Assembly: GCF_900343025.1 (NCBI RefSeq)
Contig: NZ_OUND01000002.1
Coordinates: 124,001-188,000 of the forward strand
DNA length: 64,000 nt
Reading direction: 5' to 3'
Source of the DNA: Arsenophonus endosymbiont of Aleurodicus floccissimus
GTDB taxonomy: Bacteria; Pseudomonadota; Gammaproteobacteria; Enterobacterales; Enterobacteriaceae
Both the position numbers and the translations under genes were made by a program. Of this stretch, positions 25,281-38,196 are shown in pieces; the stretch's first letter is position 1; each line of letters begins with the position of its first letter. The notes under the pieces were generated by a model. The model had not been told where the DNA came from. It did no database searches and was given only the letters and a program-made list of their open reading frames with translations.

Positions 25281-28200
25281 TTACAATTTTTTAGAACAAA
25301 CCACTGCCTCTGTGTCATGGGTATAACTATCTTTCTCAAAAAAGCATCATCTAATTTGACGACCATATAACGACCACCTATTCCCTGAGTTAAAGTCCAA
25401 TAATAGCCATCCTCTATACCGTAATGACTAAATTTACCCCATTCACTCCCATAATGAACCGACTGCACGTTTTCCTTTACCGTGGCTAAGTTGCTCCACT
25501 TTTGGCATCGTCTCGTTATTACTTACACACGCAGTTTTTAGCGTCATTCCAATTTTTCTCACCAGAGAAGGCAAACCAGTTATTTAGAGTAAAGGTATAC
25601 TTAATGGGGTCACCACTCGTTTCATGTGTTGCTGTGATAATGACAGTTTTACTTTCACTGCTCGCATCACCATTAAACGTTACCTTGCCATCATCAACCG
25701 AAACCCAACTTTGATCGCTTTTCCATGCAAATTCTGACGCCGGCACGCCTTGTGTTTCGATGGTAAATTTAGCGTCATGGAAGCCAGTGATTGGGAATTT
25801 ATCACCGGTTGGGAAATCATGGCCATTAACACTTAAATGGCTAAAAGAGACAGTTATAAAACTAACTGGCTTATCAGCGGGTTGTAGAACTGAATTCTAT
25901 TACTGAGCACTGACAAGCAACTTCTTTGCTTCATCGCCTGTACTTTCTAAAGTGATAGCGGTATGGCCGCTTGCATCAGTTTGACTGATGTTACCACCTT
26001 TAAAGCGAACTTTATCAACTGGATCTGCCGACCAATTAATCGATAAATTTTTTTCCTTGATTGGGTTGTTATTAGCATCAACCAATTGCGCAGTAAAAAT
26101 AAAGTTATTACTACTATGAGCAACTTTACGGTCTACCTTACTGTCTAACTTGACATTTTTGACCACCGCTGTGGCATTATTAGCAATAAAACTTACTTTT
26201 TATTTTGATGTTTTTTTATCGTCGTTGCCAAATTTGGCGAAAACTTCAATATCATCAACTGCCATGGTTGTACTTTGCAGTTCAACGGTAGCAACACCAT
26301 CTTGATTCGTTTTACTAGTTGGATTTAATTGGGCTTTTCCTGACCCATCATGTCCCCAATAGACAGTCATACCCGCTTGTTTAATTGGATTATCATTTTT
26401 ATCAAACAATTGTACGTTAAAAGTAAATTTCTGCTGGCCATCTGCAACTTTGCGGGTTACTAATTCATCTAATAACTTAATCTCACCTAACTTAGCCGTA
26501 TCTTTATTAACAATAAAACTAACTATTCTATCAGCCAATTTGCTTGCTGTACCACCGTAACTGGAACTAACTTCTACATTATTCACCGCTGTTGTTGTGC
26601 TATACAGACCTAACTGCGGTGATACTATTTTCGTCGGTTTGGCTACTATTCGCTAATTTAACTTTATCGCCGCTATTTTGTGACCAATCGACTTGTAATC
26701 CTTTTTCCCTGATCGGATTATTATTATTTTCCACCAGTTGAGCAGTAAAACTAAAGTAAGTGACACCATCCGCGATTTTCTCGAATTCTGAACCATCTAA
26801 CAGCACACTACCGATATGAGCCTAACTTTTATCAGCAATAAAACTCACTTTCTTATTAGCAATTATTTCATCTAAATTGCCCGAACTGGCGCTAATCTGT
26901 ACCTCATCGACGGCCTTAATTGTACTTTGCAGTGTAATGATAGCAATTCCGTGTTCATTCGTTTTGCTAGTATTGTCTGATAACTTAACGTCATCTTTAT
27001 CACGGAACTAATCAACATCGATTCCTGCTTGGTTAATAGGTTGCCCCTTGTTATCAACAAGCTGTGCGGTAAAAGTAAAGCTGGATTGACCATCTGCTAC
27101 TTTAGTAACGATATTAGATCATTTAACTCAACAGTACCGATTGTAATCAGACCTTCTTCCGCGATAAAATTGACCTTTTGATCAGCTTCTACACTTGCTG
27201 TAACTGCATAGTTTGCACTAACTCGTATCTGATTGACAGGGTTAGTGGTACTTATTAATTCAACCGAGGCAATACTATTGCTATCTGTTGGCCTGGTTGC
27301 AGCCGACAATAGAATCTTTTGCGGGTCTTTATTATGAGTCCAATTAACAACTAATCCACTTTTCTTAATCGGGTTACCATTGCCATCAACCAGTTGGGCA
27401 CTAAAACTAAAATAACTCTTTTCATCAGCAACAAAACTGACCGCTCTATCTGCGATCATTTCAAGCGTGTTGTCATATTTGGCACTGACTTCCACATTAT
27501 CGACAGCAATAAGAGTACTACGCAGCGTAATAATCGCCCGTCCCTTAGCATCTGTTTACTATGACTATCTGATAAAATGACCTTGTCTTGCTGATTTTTT
27601 GACCAAGCAACATCAACATTCGCTAATGGATTATTAAATTGATCTACAACAAAGGCTTCGTAGCTAAAGCTATCGACGCCATTAGCTACCTTACTGTTTT
27701 GCTTATCAATCAGGTTAACATTTCTAACTTTAGTGGTAGTGACATTAGAGATAAATTGGATAGCAACAGCCTTTTTCTTACCATTTACCATGGTAGTAAT
27801 CAATTCTCCCTGACCGGCCAAGTCACTCCTAACTTTTATATTGATCTTACCTTCAGCATCCGTAGTCTCAGTTAAAGGATTAGCCATTCTTTGACCATCT
27901 TCACTAAGCATGATAACCCTAGCATTGCCGCTATTATTTTTTGCTGCCAAGGTGCTGACACTTTTGCTAAAACCAGTAACGGAAAATGTCACTTTTTTGT
28001 CCGCTAGTGGCACCCCTTTGTCATTTTGTAGTTGCGCTTTAGCTAAATACGTTTGGTTACCATCTGCCGGTATTGGCGCTGAATTTTCTAAAGTAAAATA
28101 AGCAAAGCCATCCTTTGATTGAGTAACATTGATCATCATTACGGCAGCTTTAGATTTATTACCTTCATTATCAACACCAACAGCAGATAAGGTATAAGCT

Positions 28201-29681
28201 TTACTACCTTGGTTATCTTTATCGTAGGCAGGTAACACTAGGTCAATGGTATTGGTTGATGTTTCGTGGCTCTTGCCACCTTTATCGAATAACTCTGGGG
28301 CGCTCCATAAGATTTTATTGAGCTCATATTTAGCTTTTTGCACTGTCGCTGTTATTGCTATGGTTTGGGCAGCTTCAGCCATCGCACTATCTGGCAAAGA
28401 AATGGCTAATATTTCCTGTTTACGGTACTGCATAACGATATTGTAATTACGATCAACAAAATCATAACGATTGCCCACTAAACTACGCATTAAATCAACA
28501 TTATCTGGATTTAACTGAGCAGCCAGTGGTATAACCAAACCGATAGGCAAATTCCACGCCAATCAGACTATAATTGGAATCTCCCTGAGAAACTTGAGTT
28601 TTCAATGTTAATAATGGGAAAGGGGTATAACTTAAGCCAAAAGTTGTGGTAGAAGGATTATTTTTCAAATCTTTAGCTGATGGATTATGACTAAGGCTAA
28701 CCCCTTCACCAAAGTATTATTCATATTTAGCATAAGCCCCTAAATGAGGATAATTGGGTAAATAACCTTCAGCTCGGATATCAAATACATTGGCCGGCCG
28801 CTCATCATAATCGCGCATCTCATGCAGGAATGACTGATGCCAGTCAGTTAAACGGAAATAACCATTTACGGCTAATTTTAAATAATAGGCCCACAACTCA
28901 CCACCAACACCAAAACGAGCATTACCGCCGCTAATATCATAATCATAGAAGCTGTTAAGGCCCCACATCCAATTTTGCTGATATTGACGATAACCTAATC
29001 CTAAGTTGGTAGTACTCCGTTATTCGTTAACTCTAATACCAATTTGGCTAAACAATAAGCTATTTGGTTTATCAATTAGCGGTAAAAGTAAATCAGCATC
29101 ACCGGTTTTATTTGAACTAATTTGCACGCGTGCTTTGCCATACTGATTTAACCAATCACTAATTTTCTAATTTATTAGGCCTTCACCTCGATTACGCGCA
29201 TAACCGATGGCTGCCTCTGTGGCATTATTATTGGCAAAAACTTTCGCTACCTGGGTTGCTCCTTGCGCAAATTGTTTTTCTGATGAGACAATTTGTTTAC
29301 CTTACGAAGTCTCTTTTATATCTAATATCAGTAATACCGGATGATGAGCGACTAACGGTTTGTTGTTATTTTCTGTTGACGTTGATATCAATGATCGATT
29401 ATTAGGCAAAGTCTGAATATTCCAACTTGATGCCGTCGCTACTGCTGAAAGCGATGATGAGGACTGCGGAGCAGAGTTTTTTGAAGTAAGTTATTATTTA
29501 TTAACGCATCTATTCCGTTCATTGTTTCCAGCATCTTATTGCTAGCAATATCATCATACTGCGCCGCTTTAGCGACAGATGAAAAAGTAACAAAAATAGG
29601 TAACAACAATTGTATAAATAACAATATATAGGCAGTTATCCGTTTTGTTTTCGAATAGTAACGATTAGCAATGCATTGCAT
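25281..29681 (-). pseudogene. Broken invasin/intimin-type adhesin 2
   Basis: A tandem paralogue of adhesin 1, with the same layout. MQCIANRYYSKTKR and a signal sequence start at 29681. The barrel includes MWGLNSFYDYDISGGNARFG, FRLTDWHQSFLHEMRDYDER, and a MRSLVGNRYDFVDRNYNIV stretch identical to its neighbour. About seven Ig repeats run from 28.1 to 25.9 kb (for example KVADGQQKFTFNVQLFDKND). A last Ig unit (25.85-25.55 kb) and a lectin-like end (VVCSKKL) stop at 25281. Stops or shifts are seen near 29490, 29170, 28970, 28715, 28555, 27555, 27475, 27115, 27010, 26825, 26590, 26200 and 25900. The family displays a rod of Ig domains on the cell surface. Dead, with more lesions than adhesin 1. 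Confidence 0.9.
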
Positions 29682-30620
29682 AAATAATTTCCCTATCTAA
29701 ATAATATAAAAATATTGCTACTATTTTTTGTGTAAAAAAAAAACAAATACTAAATATTAATTTCAATCTATTATTGAAATTAATAAAGACATTAATATGT
29801 GGCTATTCTTATTTTCACTACCTTAATCAATAAATTTTTATTACTCTTATCCCTGCTTATTTTGTCTGGAGAATTACTAATGAATAAACTTTTTATCGCG
29901 TTAAATTTGTGCTAACGAAGGAGATAAAATACACAATGAAGGGTAAAAAACGTTTTTTTGATAATACTCCATTTGCAATTACTCCTTTTACTTACTTGTA
30001 TCGATTACAAAGATATAGATAAGTATTATTTAAAAACGTATAAACTTGTTTCCATTTATGAATTAACGTCACTCCGCAACAGCAACGCCAATAATTAACA
30101 TAAATTAAAAATTAAAATCAAATTAATAAAAATAAACCAATGCATTATTAACATTTGATGTTAATCAAAAAAAATAATACATAGTAATTTTATTTCTTTA
30201 CTTAAAAAACGCTTAATAGTTTTTTAGCTTAAACAATATTTTCGTTGCTATAATGTTAAATAAAAAACAACAGTTATATTTAATAGTTAATTTTAAAACA
30301 TAAAACAAGCGAACTATTTCCTCCTTAAAGAATAAATAACCAAGGAAAATTAAACGTCAAGAATGAATGAATAAAAATCTTTAACAACTCGCTATCATAT
30401 AATTTAGATTTTCATCGCGGTGGGCAACTCACAATAACATTTGGTAATATCATTCAGCCCTACAAATAAACAATAGCAATTTTTTAGTTTTTCGGCTCGC
30501 TGACAACAGAATTAGATGCGGAAATTCTTGCCTTTAATTTACTCGCTTTTATGTTACTATTTTTTTATTAAATTAAACGCCAACTGTTCACTAAATTTAA
30601 AATTAAATAACCATAACAAA
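29682..30620. other. AT-rich gap with no recognisable gene
   Basis: About 940 bases. A 12-codon frame at 29881 (MNKLFIALNLC) and a 29-codon frame beginning near 29937 have plausible ribosome sites, but nothing supports them as genes. It should include the promoter of adhesin 2 next to 29682. No hairpin terminator stands out. Confidence 0.4.
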
Positions 30621-31505
30621 ATGCTAGTAAAAAAACCATTATCCATTTACCAAACAACTATCACTACCAGGACTTCCTTGCCTATCACTTACGAGATAAG
30701 CAAAATGTGGCAGAAATTATCGCTAATGACCAATTAAAAAAAAGAATTACATGCTGTGGCCAGCCGACTGAGTTAACGTTTATATTAAATAAAAATAACA
30801 TTTTGGTTTCTCTGCAAACAGATAATCCAACTGCCGTTATCACTAAGCAGTAGCTCGAAAAACTGGCAAAAAATATGCTAGGTTTATATCAACCGGTTGA
30901 GCTTTTTGAAGCTAAATACCATAACCACCCAGTTATTGGTGATTTAATTTCTCGTCAACAATGTTTAAGGGTTTATCAAGCAACAACAGCATTTGAAGCA
31001 ATTACTTGGGCAACAAATTACTGCTGCTGCAATTGCTATTCGCCGTCGATTTATTCATGCTTTTGGTAAACAACACTCGTCAGGAATTTGGTGTTTTCCT
31101 TCTTTTTATGCGATCCATACTGATGATAAACAGAAACTAAGAATATGTGGATTCTCTATCGGTAAAGCAAAAACACTTATTGCATTATGCAATATGTTAA
31201 AAAATAACCACCACCTATTAAATCTTCCGGGAGATGAAAATAATCTAGTAATATGGACGCAAAGATTAAGTAAAATAAAAGGAATTGGTCCATGGACAAT
31301 CAGTTATTCCTTGCTGCGCGGCTTCAATTATTTGAACGGTTCTCTACATGCTGATGTCGCCGTCCAACGTAATCTTCAGTATTTATTAAATTGTAATGAG
31401 AGAATAAGTGCAAAAGGGACAGAAAAATGGTTAGCACAATATTCTCCCTGGAAAGCGCTCGTTGCTGCCCATCTCTGGCAACAACAATCTAACGCTAGCT
31501 ATTAA
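30621..31505 (+). pseudogene. Broken AlkA-like 3-methyladenine DNA glycosylase
   Basis: AlkA-type glycosylases remove alkylated bases. The C-terminal HhH-GPD fold is intact in sequence: KQLLGQQITAAAIAIRRRF, a KGIGPWTISYSLLRGF hairpin, and SLHADVAVQRNL. The last carries the Asp expected for catalysis, and the gene ends with WKALVAAHLWQQQ. The N-terminal part is spread over two frames (YHYQDFLAYHLRDKQNVAEI, then VELFEAKYHNHPVIGDLI), with a TAG near 30852 and frameshifts near 30655 and 31000. The plausible start is the ATG at 30621. An internal start at 30993 would give a 170-residue catalytic fragment, but without the N-terminal domain activity is doubtful. It could be the AlkA part of an Ada-AlkA fusion; this cannot be decided. 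Confidence 0.8.
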
Positions 31506-31632
31506 ACAAACAAATTATATTAATCAAAACCAACATAAAAAATATGCTGCCATTTAATAGCCGCATTTAGCAGTAATTAGCTTAAATAACAAAATAACAG
31601 CCCTTTAATATTATTTGATTAATAAATTTACC

Positions 31633-32299
31633 CTAATCATTAATATATTCCAATAAAATCTCATTCCCTAAAATAGTATGACTTTTATTTTCCACGGTTT
31701 GTTGCGATAAAGGTGAGAGCATAACGGTTTTAGATAAAATATTATTTTTATTTGTCGGGTTATAAAATGCAGCCAGAGTAAAAAAATGGCCTGGTGGGTT
31801 ATCAATAACCACTGATCCTCCAGCCTTACTTATTTTTTTATATGCTCAACGATACTCTGAGACGTTTAGTTAATATTTTGTGGTCGATAAAACAGTTTAA
31901 TTCGTGTTCTTAGTGCTAACTGTAAAATATTCTCCATTTTTAAACTATCGGGTTTTGGCGCAATATCCAGCACATTAAGATAAAAAATAGATTCGCGATC
32001 AGTTGGCAACTGGTTTGCTAACTACCGAATATGAAGCTGTGCGCCTCCTCTTGGATTTATTTTTACAACTGGGGGAGTCACAACAAAAGGCGATTGGGTT
32101 GTCTCCGGTGTAGAATCAATATTACCTTCATCAACCCAACTTTGCACCAGTGATGAGTTATCGCTGGAATTAACTAATTGAATAATATCCTCTTTTTTTC
32201 AACAGAAAAAATAACTCGCATGCCTTTAAGAAAGGCACTACTACAACTTGAGAAAGCAATAAAATAAAGTAAGAAAACTAAGTAATTTTTTTTCGCCAT
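31633..32299 (-). pseudogene. Broken periplasmic fimbrial chaperone (second copy)
   Basis: PapD-type chaperones fold pilin subunits in the periplasm. ATG at 32299 gives MAKKNYLVFLLYFIAFSSCSS, a signal sequence. GMRVIFSVEKK (family pattern: TRVIY) follows, then a frameshift at a T run near 32195-32205. SSLVQSWVDEGNIDS, FVVTPPVVKINP and ESIFYLNVLDIAPKP are all chaperone hallmarks. A stop lies inside LHIR-x-LANQL near 32022 and more shifts fall after 31880. The last residues are EILLEYIND, stop at 31633. It is the last gene of the minus-strand fimbrial operon. Confidence 0.85.
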
Positions 32300-32326
32300 T
32301 TTTTTGATCCTTATAATTAATCGTAC

Positions 32327-33407
32327 TTAGTCATAAGAAAATACTAAAGTAGCCGTTGAGATTATTTTTCCGGTTGAAAGATTATTTAGATCATAAGCAT
32401 AGTAATAAGCCCCCATGTCAATGGAAAACGAGGGAGCTAAGGCACTGCCAGCCGCAATATTAAAAATAGATGTCGCATTGCCTTGGACACTTTCACTACT
32501 GGAAAATAGAATGGGTGATAATGTTTTATTCCTGTGCACAAGGCGAAACCCGACTCCTTTAGCACCTTGTTGGATGGTATTTATTAACACCGTTTTATCG
32601 GCACTATGTAAATTATTACTGGCCAAAAACATGACAATATTTCGCGTCGTTTTATTGCCTGCTAAAAAATCGCTGTAGCTAAAATTGAGGGTAAAAAGCT
32701 GATAACCAGGCCGGTTAATATTTTTAATATCACTGATACTAACGATAGGTAAATTAACCACTAATCCTTTATTTGAAAAATCACAGGTAGTGGCAATAGG
32801 ATTATATTTAATAGTAATCGATTGAAGAAAAATATCATTTTCATCAGCCGGCCATTGCCAGGTTAATAAAAATTCAACTAATTTTAGTATAATCCTAACT
32901 AACTACACCAAAATACCCAACGATGAAGCATCTGATACCAAGATAAAGTGTGAGATAACCGCAGTATCACCAGCCACTTCAGTATGATTACCACTTGGTT
33001 TACTCTTCAACAAGCTAAACTGTAAGGTGAAATTAGTATTCAAATTCGATGCAGGATGGGTACCTCGAGCTAAGTTGGTTACGCGATCATTTCCTAATGT
33101 AGTCATTATAATCTGGACAAACTGCTTACCACCATGAAATCCTATTGTTGCTATTCGACCATTAAAAGGCGAAGCAATACCAATCGCATTAGAAAAAAAT
33201 AGCCCTGGGGAGCTCTACATGTAAATGTTCCCGGTAACGTGGTTTTATCCGTATTTTTATTACCATTGATGAACTACTAAAATCAGCCGATAAATCATAA
33301 TATAAACTCGGTACTGTGATGATTCTGTTGGGTTTACAATCGGTATAAACCAATTGACTGAAGGAACACGCTGATAATAATAAAAAATTTATTACTAATT
33401 TATTCAT
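32327..33407 (-). pseudogene. Broken fimbrial tip adhesin
   Basis: A two-domain tip-adhesin relic. ATG at 33407 encodes MNKLVINFLLLSACSFSQLVY, a signal sequence. A receptor-binding-like N-terminal part follows (33330-32900) and a pilin-type C-terminal part (32761-32327) that ends ...GKIISTATLVFSYD, with the alternating pattern used for donor-strand pairing. Frame breaks fall near 33190-33215, 33110 and 32905-32765. The downstream position after the usher supports an adhesin or minor pilin role. The receptor is unknown. Confidence 0.7.
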
Positions 33408-33421
33408 CTTATTTTCCCCAG

Positions 33422-35900
33422 CTATTGGCAAATATTACGATTAAGGTTTAAGGTATCAACAGGTTGCTGGATGGTACATTCTGTTTTACCTTCAATATTC
33501 AATTTGACATTCAATGATTGTGGTAACTTATCACTTTTTATATACAGCACACTTGACTGCCCAACATGACCAACAAATTCACCCTGGCTATCGGTAACCT
33601 CAGTACCAAAAAGCAAATTGCTACCGTCGGCAAAAGTCGCCTTCAACATATAAGTTTTCCGCTGATCGGTTTCTAATTTGATATGACTAACCGCTCCGTC
33701 ATAAGGGATCACATGCGCTATATTGTCAGTAATTTCTGCACCTGAGGTCTGACTGGTATGAGAAAGGGTATAAACATTTGTACGATAAGGAATGGCATTG
33801 GTTACTAATGCTAACTCCTGTTTATTGGTGCACCGTTCGATTATCATTAACGGTTAAATTCTCAGCCATTGGTGCTTCTAATACCATTGATGTATTCGCT
33901 GTTTCACCGGAAGCAAGAATATGGTAAGGAAATGCAACGATGGTTCCTCTGGCATTCAAACCTGACTGTCGATAATTATTAGCCTCACTATATGAAGCGC
34001 CAATGGTACTATAAGGATTGCGATAATTTACATTGCCACTATTAAATTATTACCACCTGTCTGATTTGAAGCGGTTAACGTATAATCGATTAAATCATAT
34101 TTACCCGCTGTCCCACTGACACTAATATTGGCCCATTGATAATTGGAATTTGTCATGTAGACACCTGAATTGAGATAAGCATTATGACTAAATAGATTAA
34201 TAGGAACACTGGCGCTGAGGTAATAACGGGTTTCTTCTTTTTAATCCGTATTTCTTACCCGTGAAACGGATAAGTTATAGGTAATATTTTTATAATTATT
34301 TTTAGTATCGGCTGCTGCCGCCAACATTCCAGTAGTTTCTCTGCGTACCAGACAAAAAATAATCCCATTATCTTTCCCCAGATGCTGATTTAAATTTAAA
34401 TTAAAAGTATTTCTGACACGGGCACCGCGTAAGGCATCGAAAGTTGCCAAATCTAAATCTGACGGATTATTTTTAATCGTTGTTTGATACTTAAGCCATG
34501 CTTGATAATTATCATGGGCATAAATGGAATCAACAAAACTATAATAATCTCCCGTTGAATAACGATAGGCCGCTATAGTCAAGTTGGTAGCAGTGGCTAA
34601 CAAAACTTACTGTAAGCCAAGCAAAAACTTTGTCCTCGTTTGGTTTCTGTATCTAAATAAGCTGCAGCATGAGTCGTATCAACAAAAATAGCGCCAAACA
34701 GAAAATTCCAGCCACTGCCAAATAAAATAGCAGCATAATCACGACTGACAATAAAGCTATTATAAACGGTGACTAAATTATTGATACCATAATAGGCTTC
34801 TGCTTGAGCAAATTTCGGTTGGAAATGGGTATTTGTTATTTTTGCTTGCCCAGCCAAAATGCTGTAAGTATACACACCTGCTTTCATCATATTAGCTACA
34901 GCGGAAAATGGCATCGTAAAAGACTCTTGCCGGCCATCGGCTTCCTGTACAACAACGGAAAGATCGCGCGCTCCTCCTGCTGCACGCAGATCACTAAACT
35001 CAAACGCTCCTGGCGGAACAGTTTCTTGATAAATTAGATTTCCATTCTGGTATATTTTTACTAACGCATTGGTTTGAGCAACCCCTCTGACAATCGGCGT
35101 AAACTCTTTACTGGAGTTAAGTAACATATTCATTTCCGTGATTAATGCACCACCTCTAAAACAAATACTACTAAACAAGGCAGCGGGGGAATAAAAATCA
35201 CCTAACATCAAATTTGAAGATATAGCGCTGAAAGAACGGCGTAAATAGCGGGTATTATTTTGCCATTTATGATCACCACTGGAATAGTAAGAATAACTTG
35301 ATTCATCTCGAAACTGCCAGACACCTAAATTAATACAGGTATTTAAATTGGCAAAAAAAGCTTCATTACTCTGTTTACGATTTTTTTCTCTTGATAGTTA
35401 TAATAATTAGTATTATAAGAGAGAATAATTGCCGGAACACCATGATCTCAATTCACTGGATCAACATAACCTATTTCCAATTTAACTAAAGAAATTTGCG
35501 GCACTGAAATATTTAATGCTAACTGATTAACATCTAAATAATAGTTGATATCATTGACTAAATTATCTAACAAGACAGTCGTTTTTTGCTCAATCATCTG
35601 TTTTGCGTGAGATGAAAGTTTTAAACCTAATTTTTTAACATCCTTAGCATCAATAGTAATATTTTGATTTTTTTCGTCAATATTAACTTCAAATTGTCCT
35701 TTCCAATCATCATTAACATAGATATCGACCAATTGTTTACCTGGCGGAATTTCACTATTCTGATAAAAACGAGATATATCTCCTTGAGCTGATTTTCCTA
35801 CTAGCAAAGAAGTATCAAAATCCTCTGAAAATAACTCCGGCATACAATCCAATATACCTAATAAAATTAAGCTAATATAAAGATAATATATTTTTTTCAC
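33422..35900 (-). pseudogene. Broken outer-membrane fimbrial usher
   Basis: Ushers are outer-membrane beta-barrels that assemble and secrete pili. The start at 35900 gives a signal sequence (MKKIYYLYISLILLGIL), the N-terminal chaperone-binding domain with FDTSLLVGKSAQGDISRF, and DVNQLALNISVPQ. The barrel continues in other frames: SFTMPFSAVANMMKAGVYTY, GALITEMNMLLN and NAIPYRT-type loops. The C-terminal domain (GSNLLFGTEVTDSQGEFVGHVG; IEGKTECTIQQ) ends at 33422. Breaks occur near 35450, 35215-35400, 34600, 34240 and 33850. It would be about 820 residues, the usual usher length. Confidence 0.88.
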
Positions 35901-35919
35901 GATTTATCTTCTTATTTAA

Positions 35920-36600
35920 GGTTAATATTTTTTGTTTTATAGACACCACAATCATCAACATAAATTACGGTTAATTTATTATGCTTAACCTTATTTTGTA
36001 ACGGTAATTTAAAGTCTGATAACTGAGGGATCATCTTCAATTTTATCAGATTTTTTTTCATCATTAATATGAGTAATTTTTGCAATTGTGAAATAATATT
36101 TATAATTATTTGTTACTATCAGATCATTACCCTCTAATTTATAACTTATTTTTATATACATCTGGCGGAGCAGTAATTAATTCCTTTAGCCGATAAAATA
36201 ATTTAATTCTTGATTTAATTGCCAATTGTAAAACACTTTTACCTTGGGTGTTTTCTGGGTATGATGGAATATTAAGAATATTTAAATAAAAAACGCTTTC
36301 TCTATTTTTAGGTAATTTATGCGATATTATTTTTAATTGTTTTCCTTTTAGGACCGCTACTTTTACAATAGGTTGAAAAACATAAAAAGGTTAATGACTT
36401 TTTTATTTGGTAGCATTTATATTACTATCATCAACCCATGATTGTACTAATACTGGTAATTTTCCATTATTTGTTAATTGTACCTTAACATTCACTTTAG
36501 CTTCATAATAAATGATACGAGTCCCTTGCAGTATCATATTGGCTAATATATTTTTAGAAAAAATAATTAATATAATAAATAGTCAGTTAAAAAACAGACT
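35920..36600 (-). pseudogene. Broken periplasmic fimbrial chaperone (first copy)
   Basis: Relic of a PapD-type chaperone upstream of the usher. Recognisable blocks are GTRIIYYEAKVNVKVQLTNN and LPVLVQSWVDDSNIN near 36530-36415. PFYVFQPIVKV and ESVFYLNILNIPSYPENTQG lie near 36390-36255. The region beyond 36170 has many stops. The signal sequence is not recognisable, so both ends are approximate. It has more damage than the usher next to it. Confidence 0.78.
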
Positions 36601-36624
36601 CAAAAAGAGCCTGGTTAATCTTAT

Positions 36625-37213
36625 TTACAAATAAGAGATGGTATAAATTAAATTTGAATGCAACGGACCCGCTTTAGCAGGTTCCGCTCGCGTTTTATAA
36701 TAACTAACGATAAACGTTAACTCATCAGCTTGTGGTGCTGTTTTATCTCCTTTTACTCCTGTATCAAAAGGGATATTTAATGGAATAGCGGTCTTAATAG
36801 CACTTTGGGTAGACAAACTAAAACCGACGTTTTTTGCTACATTATGATTATTTTCATCAACCGTATCATTCACTAAATATTGACCATCAGTTGATATCGT
36901 ACTTGATGATGAAAAATGAAATTTTAAATTACTGCCTGAACTTCCAGCAGGTGCGTAATCAGAAAAAGTTAACTTAAATGCTTTCTAATTTTTTTTGAAC
37001 AACGGCAAATGCCACTGTTCCTGAATCAGCAACAGAAATGGGATCTAATAATATAGGAAAGTTTGCACTATCACCTCTATTAATTTTACAAGTAGTATTG
37101 CTTATAGCACCAAAAACTAAAATTATTCCACCTGCTAAATTTGTCGCAACTAATATATTCAACGAAAATAAAGTCGCAGATAATAGCAATAACGGGAGTA
37201 TTTTCTTAAACAT
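36625..37213 (-). pseudogene. Broken major pilin subunit
   Basis: Type 1-like pilin. The ATG at 37213 (MFKKILPLLLLSATLFSLNIL) gives a signal sequence. GGIILVFGAISNTTCKI is the family N-terminal strand with the first disulfide Cys. The frame shifts near 36990. The C-terminal half (GFSLSTQSAIKTAIP, ADELTFIVSYYKTR, GPLHSNLIYTISYL) runs to 36625 and ends with the tyrosine-rich beta-zipper strand typical of pilins. It is the first gene of the operon pilin-chaperone-usher-adhesin-chaperone on the minus strand. Confidence 0.85.
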
Positions 37214-37240
37214 AATTAACTCCAAAAAATAAATGAATAA

Positions 37241-37284
37241 GCCAATAAAATAAATTTTATTTTATTTTATTTTATTTTATTGGC
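37241..37284. repeat. Inverted repeat with TTTTA tandem repeats upstream of fimbrial operon 1
   Basis: The arms GCCAATAAAATAAA (37241-37254) and TTTATTTTATTGGC (37271-37284) are perfectly complementary over 14 bases. The right arm and loop are made of repeated TTTTA units. It lies 28 bases upstream of the pilin start in the leader of the minus-strand operon. The same GCCAATAA arm stands upstream of fimbrial operon 2. Confidence 0.6.
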
Positions 37285-38196
37285 ATAATGATAAAAGGTT
37301 AATAATAAATAACATTGATCTAAATTGATATTAAATGCCTCTACCTAACTTATAAAAAAGCTAAAGTTATATTTTATTTTTTGTGATTTATATTAAAGTA
37401 AATATTTTATTTAATAATAAATAAAAAATTATATTTAATAAACAAGTTAATTATTAATAAATCAATTTATATTTACAATAATGAAATAACTAAAAAATAT
37501 TACTTGAATTAATTACTGCTTTTTGTATACATTATCATATATTTTATCTAAATAATTAAATGAATTTTTTATTCCAATCAAGACTTACACTTATTTAAAT
37601 TAAAATTACCAAAAAAATTGAAATTTCATGCTGAATTTTTCACAAAAAACCATTTATTTATTCATGCATAGAAAAAATTAACATTTATTTTTATCTTTTC
37701 TATTTTTCAGCAAAAAATAACTAAAAATAGGTATAATTTTATACTCTTCTTTAATAAAAGATATAAAAAATATTTATTCAAAAAGCAAAAATCATTAATA
37801 GCAAAACATTAAAAAAATAATAACTTATTATAATATCTTACCGATGAATTTTTATAAAAATATCTCGCATTTTTATTTTAAATAACAAAAAATTAGCATT
37901 AATAAAAAAATAACGTGGTAAAGTAATTTTTTTAATATCAATTATAAATAAAAGATACAAACAGGGTGTTTAATAAAAAAATAAATTAACCGGTTTTTAA
38001 AGTAACAAGATTATTCTTTGCAACCATTAATTTTATTAAATAATCATCTCATCTAGCTAATGAAAATAGTGAAAAACGGTGTAAGCTAATGATTCTATAA
38101 TTAGTAAATATCGTTATTTAACATAAAAGTGCTATCATTCCAATTCAGCAACAAAAAACATTACTCGCTAATTTCAACACTAAAGAAAGATTGATT
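37285..38196. other. Very AT-rich gap between fimbrial operon 1 and eda
   Basis: About 900 bases, largely A and T, with no reading frame worth calling. It must contain the promoter of the divergent fimbrial operon and that of eda. The composition alone gives many poly-A/T tracts of the kind bound by H-NS. Confidence 0.45.

Noticed and set aside
29881-30030. Two short plus-strand frames with ribosome-like sites as small protein genes.
   Set aside because: Twelve and about 29 codons, no family, and extreme AT content makes such frames common by chance.
37285-38196. CRISPR array or tandem-repeat locus in the AT-rich gap.
   Set aside because: Only simple TTTTA units and A/T runs occur. There is no evenly spaced repeat with unique spacers, and no cas gene nearby.
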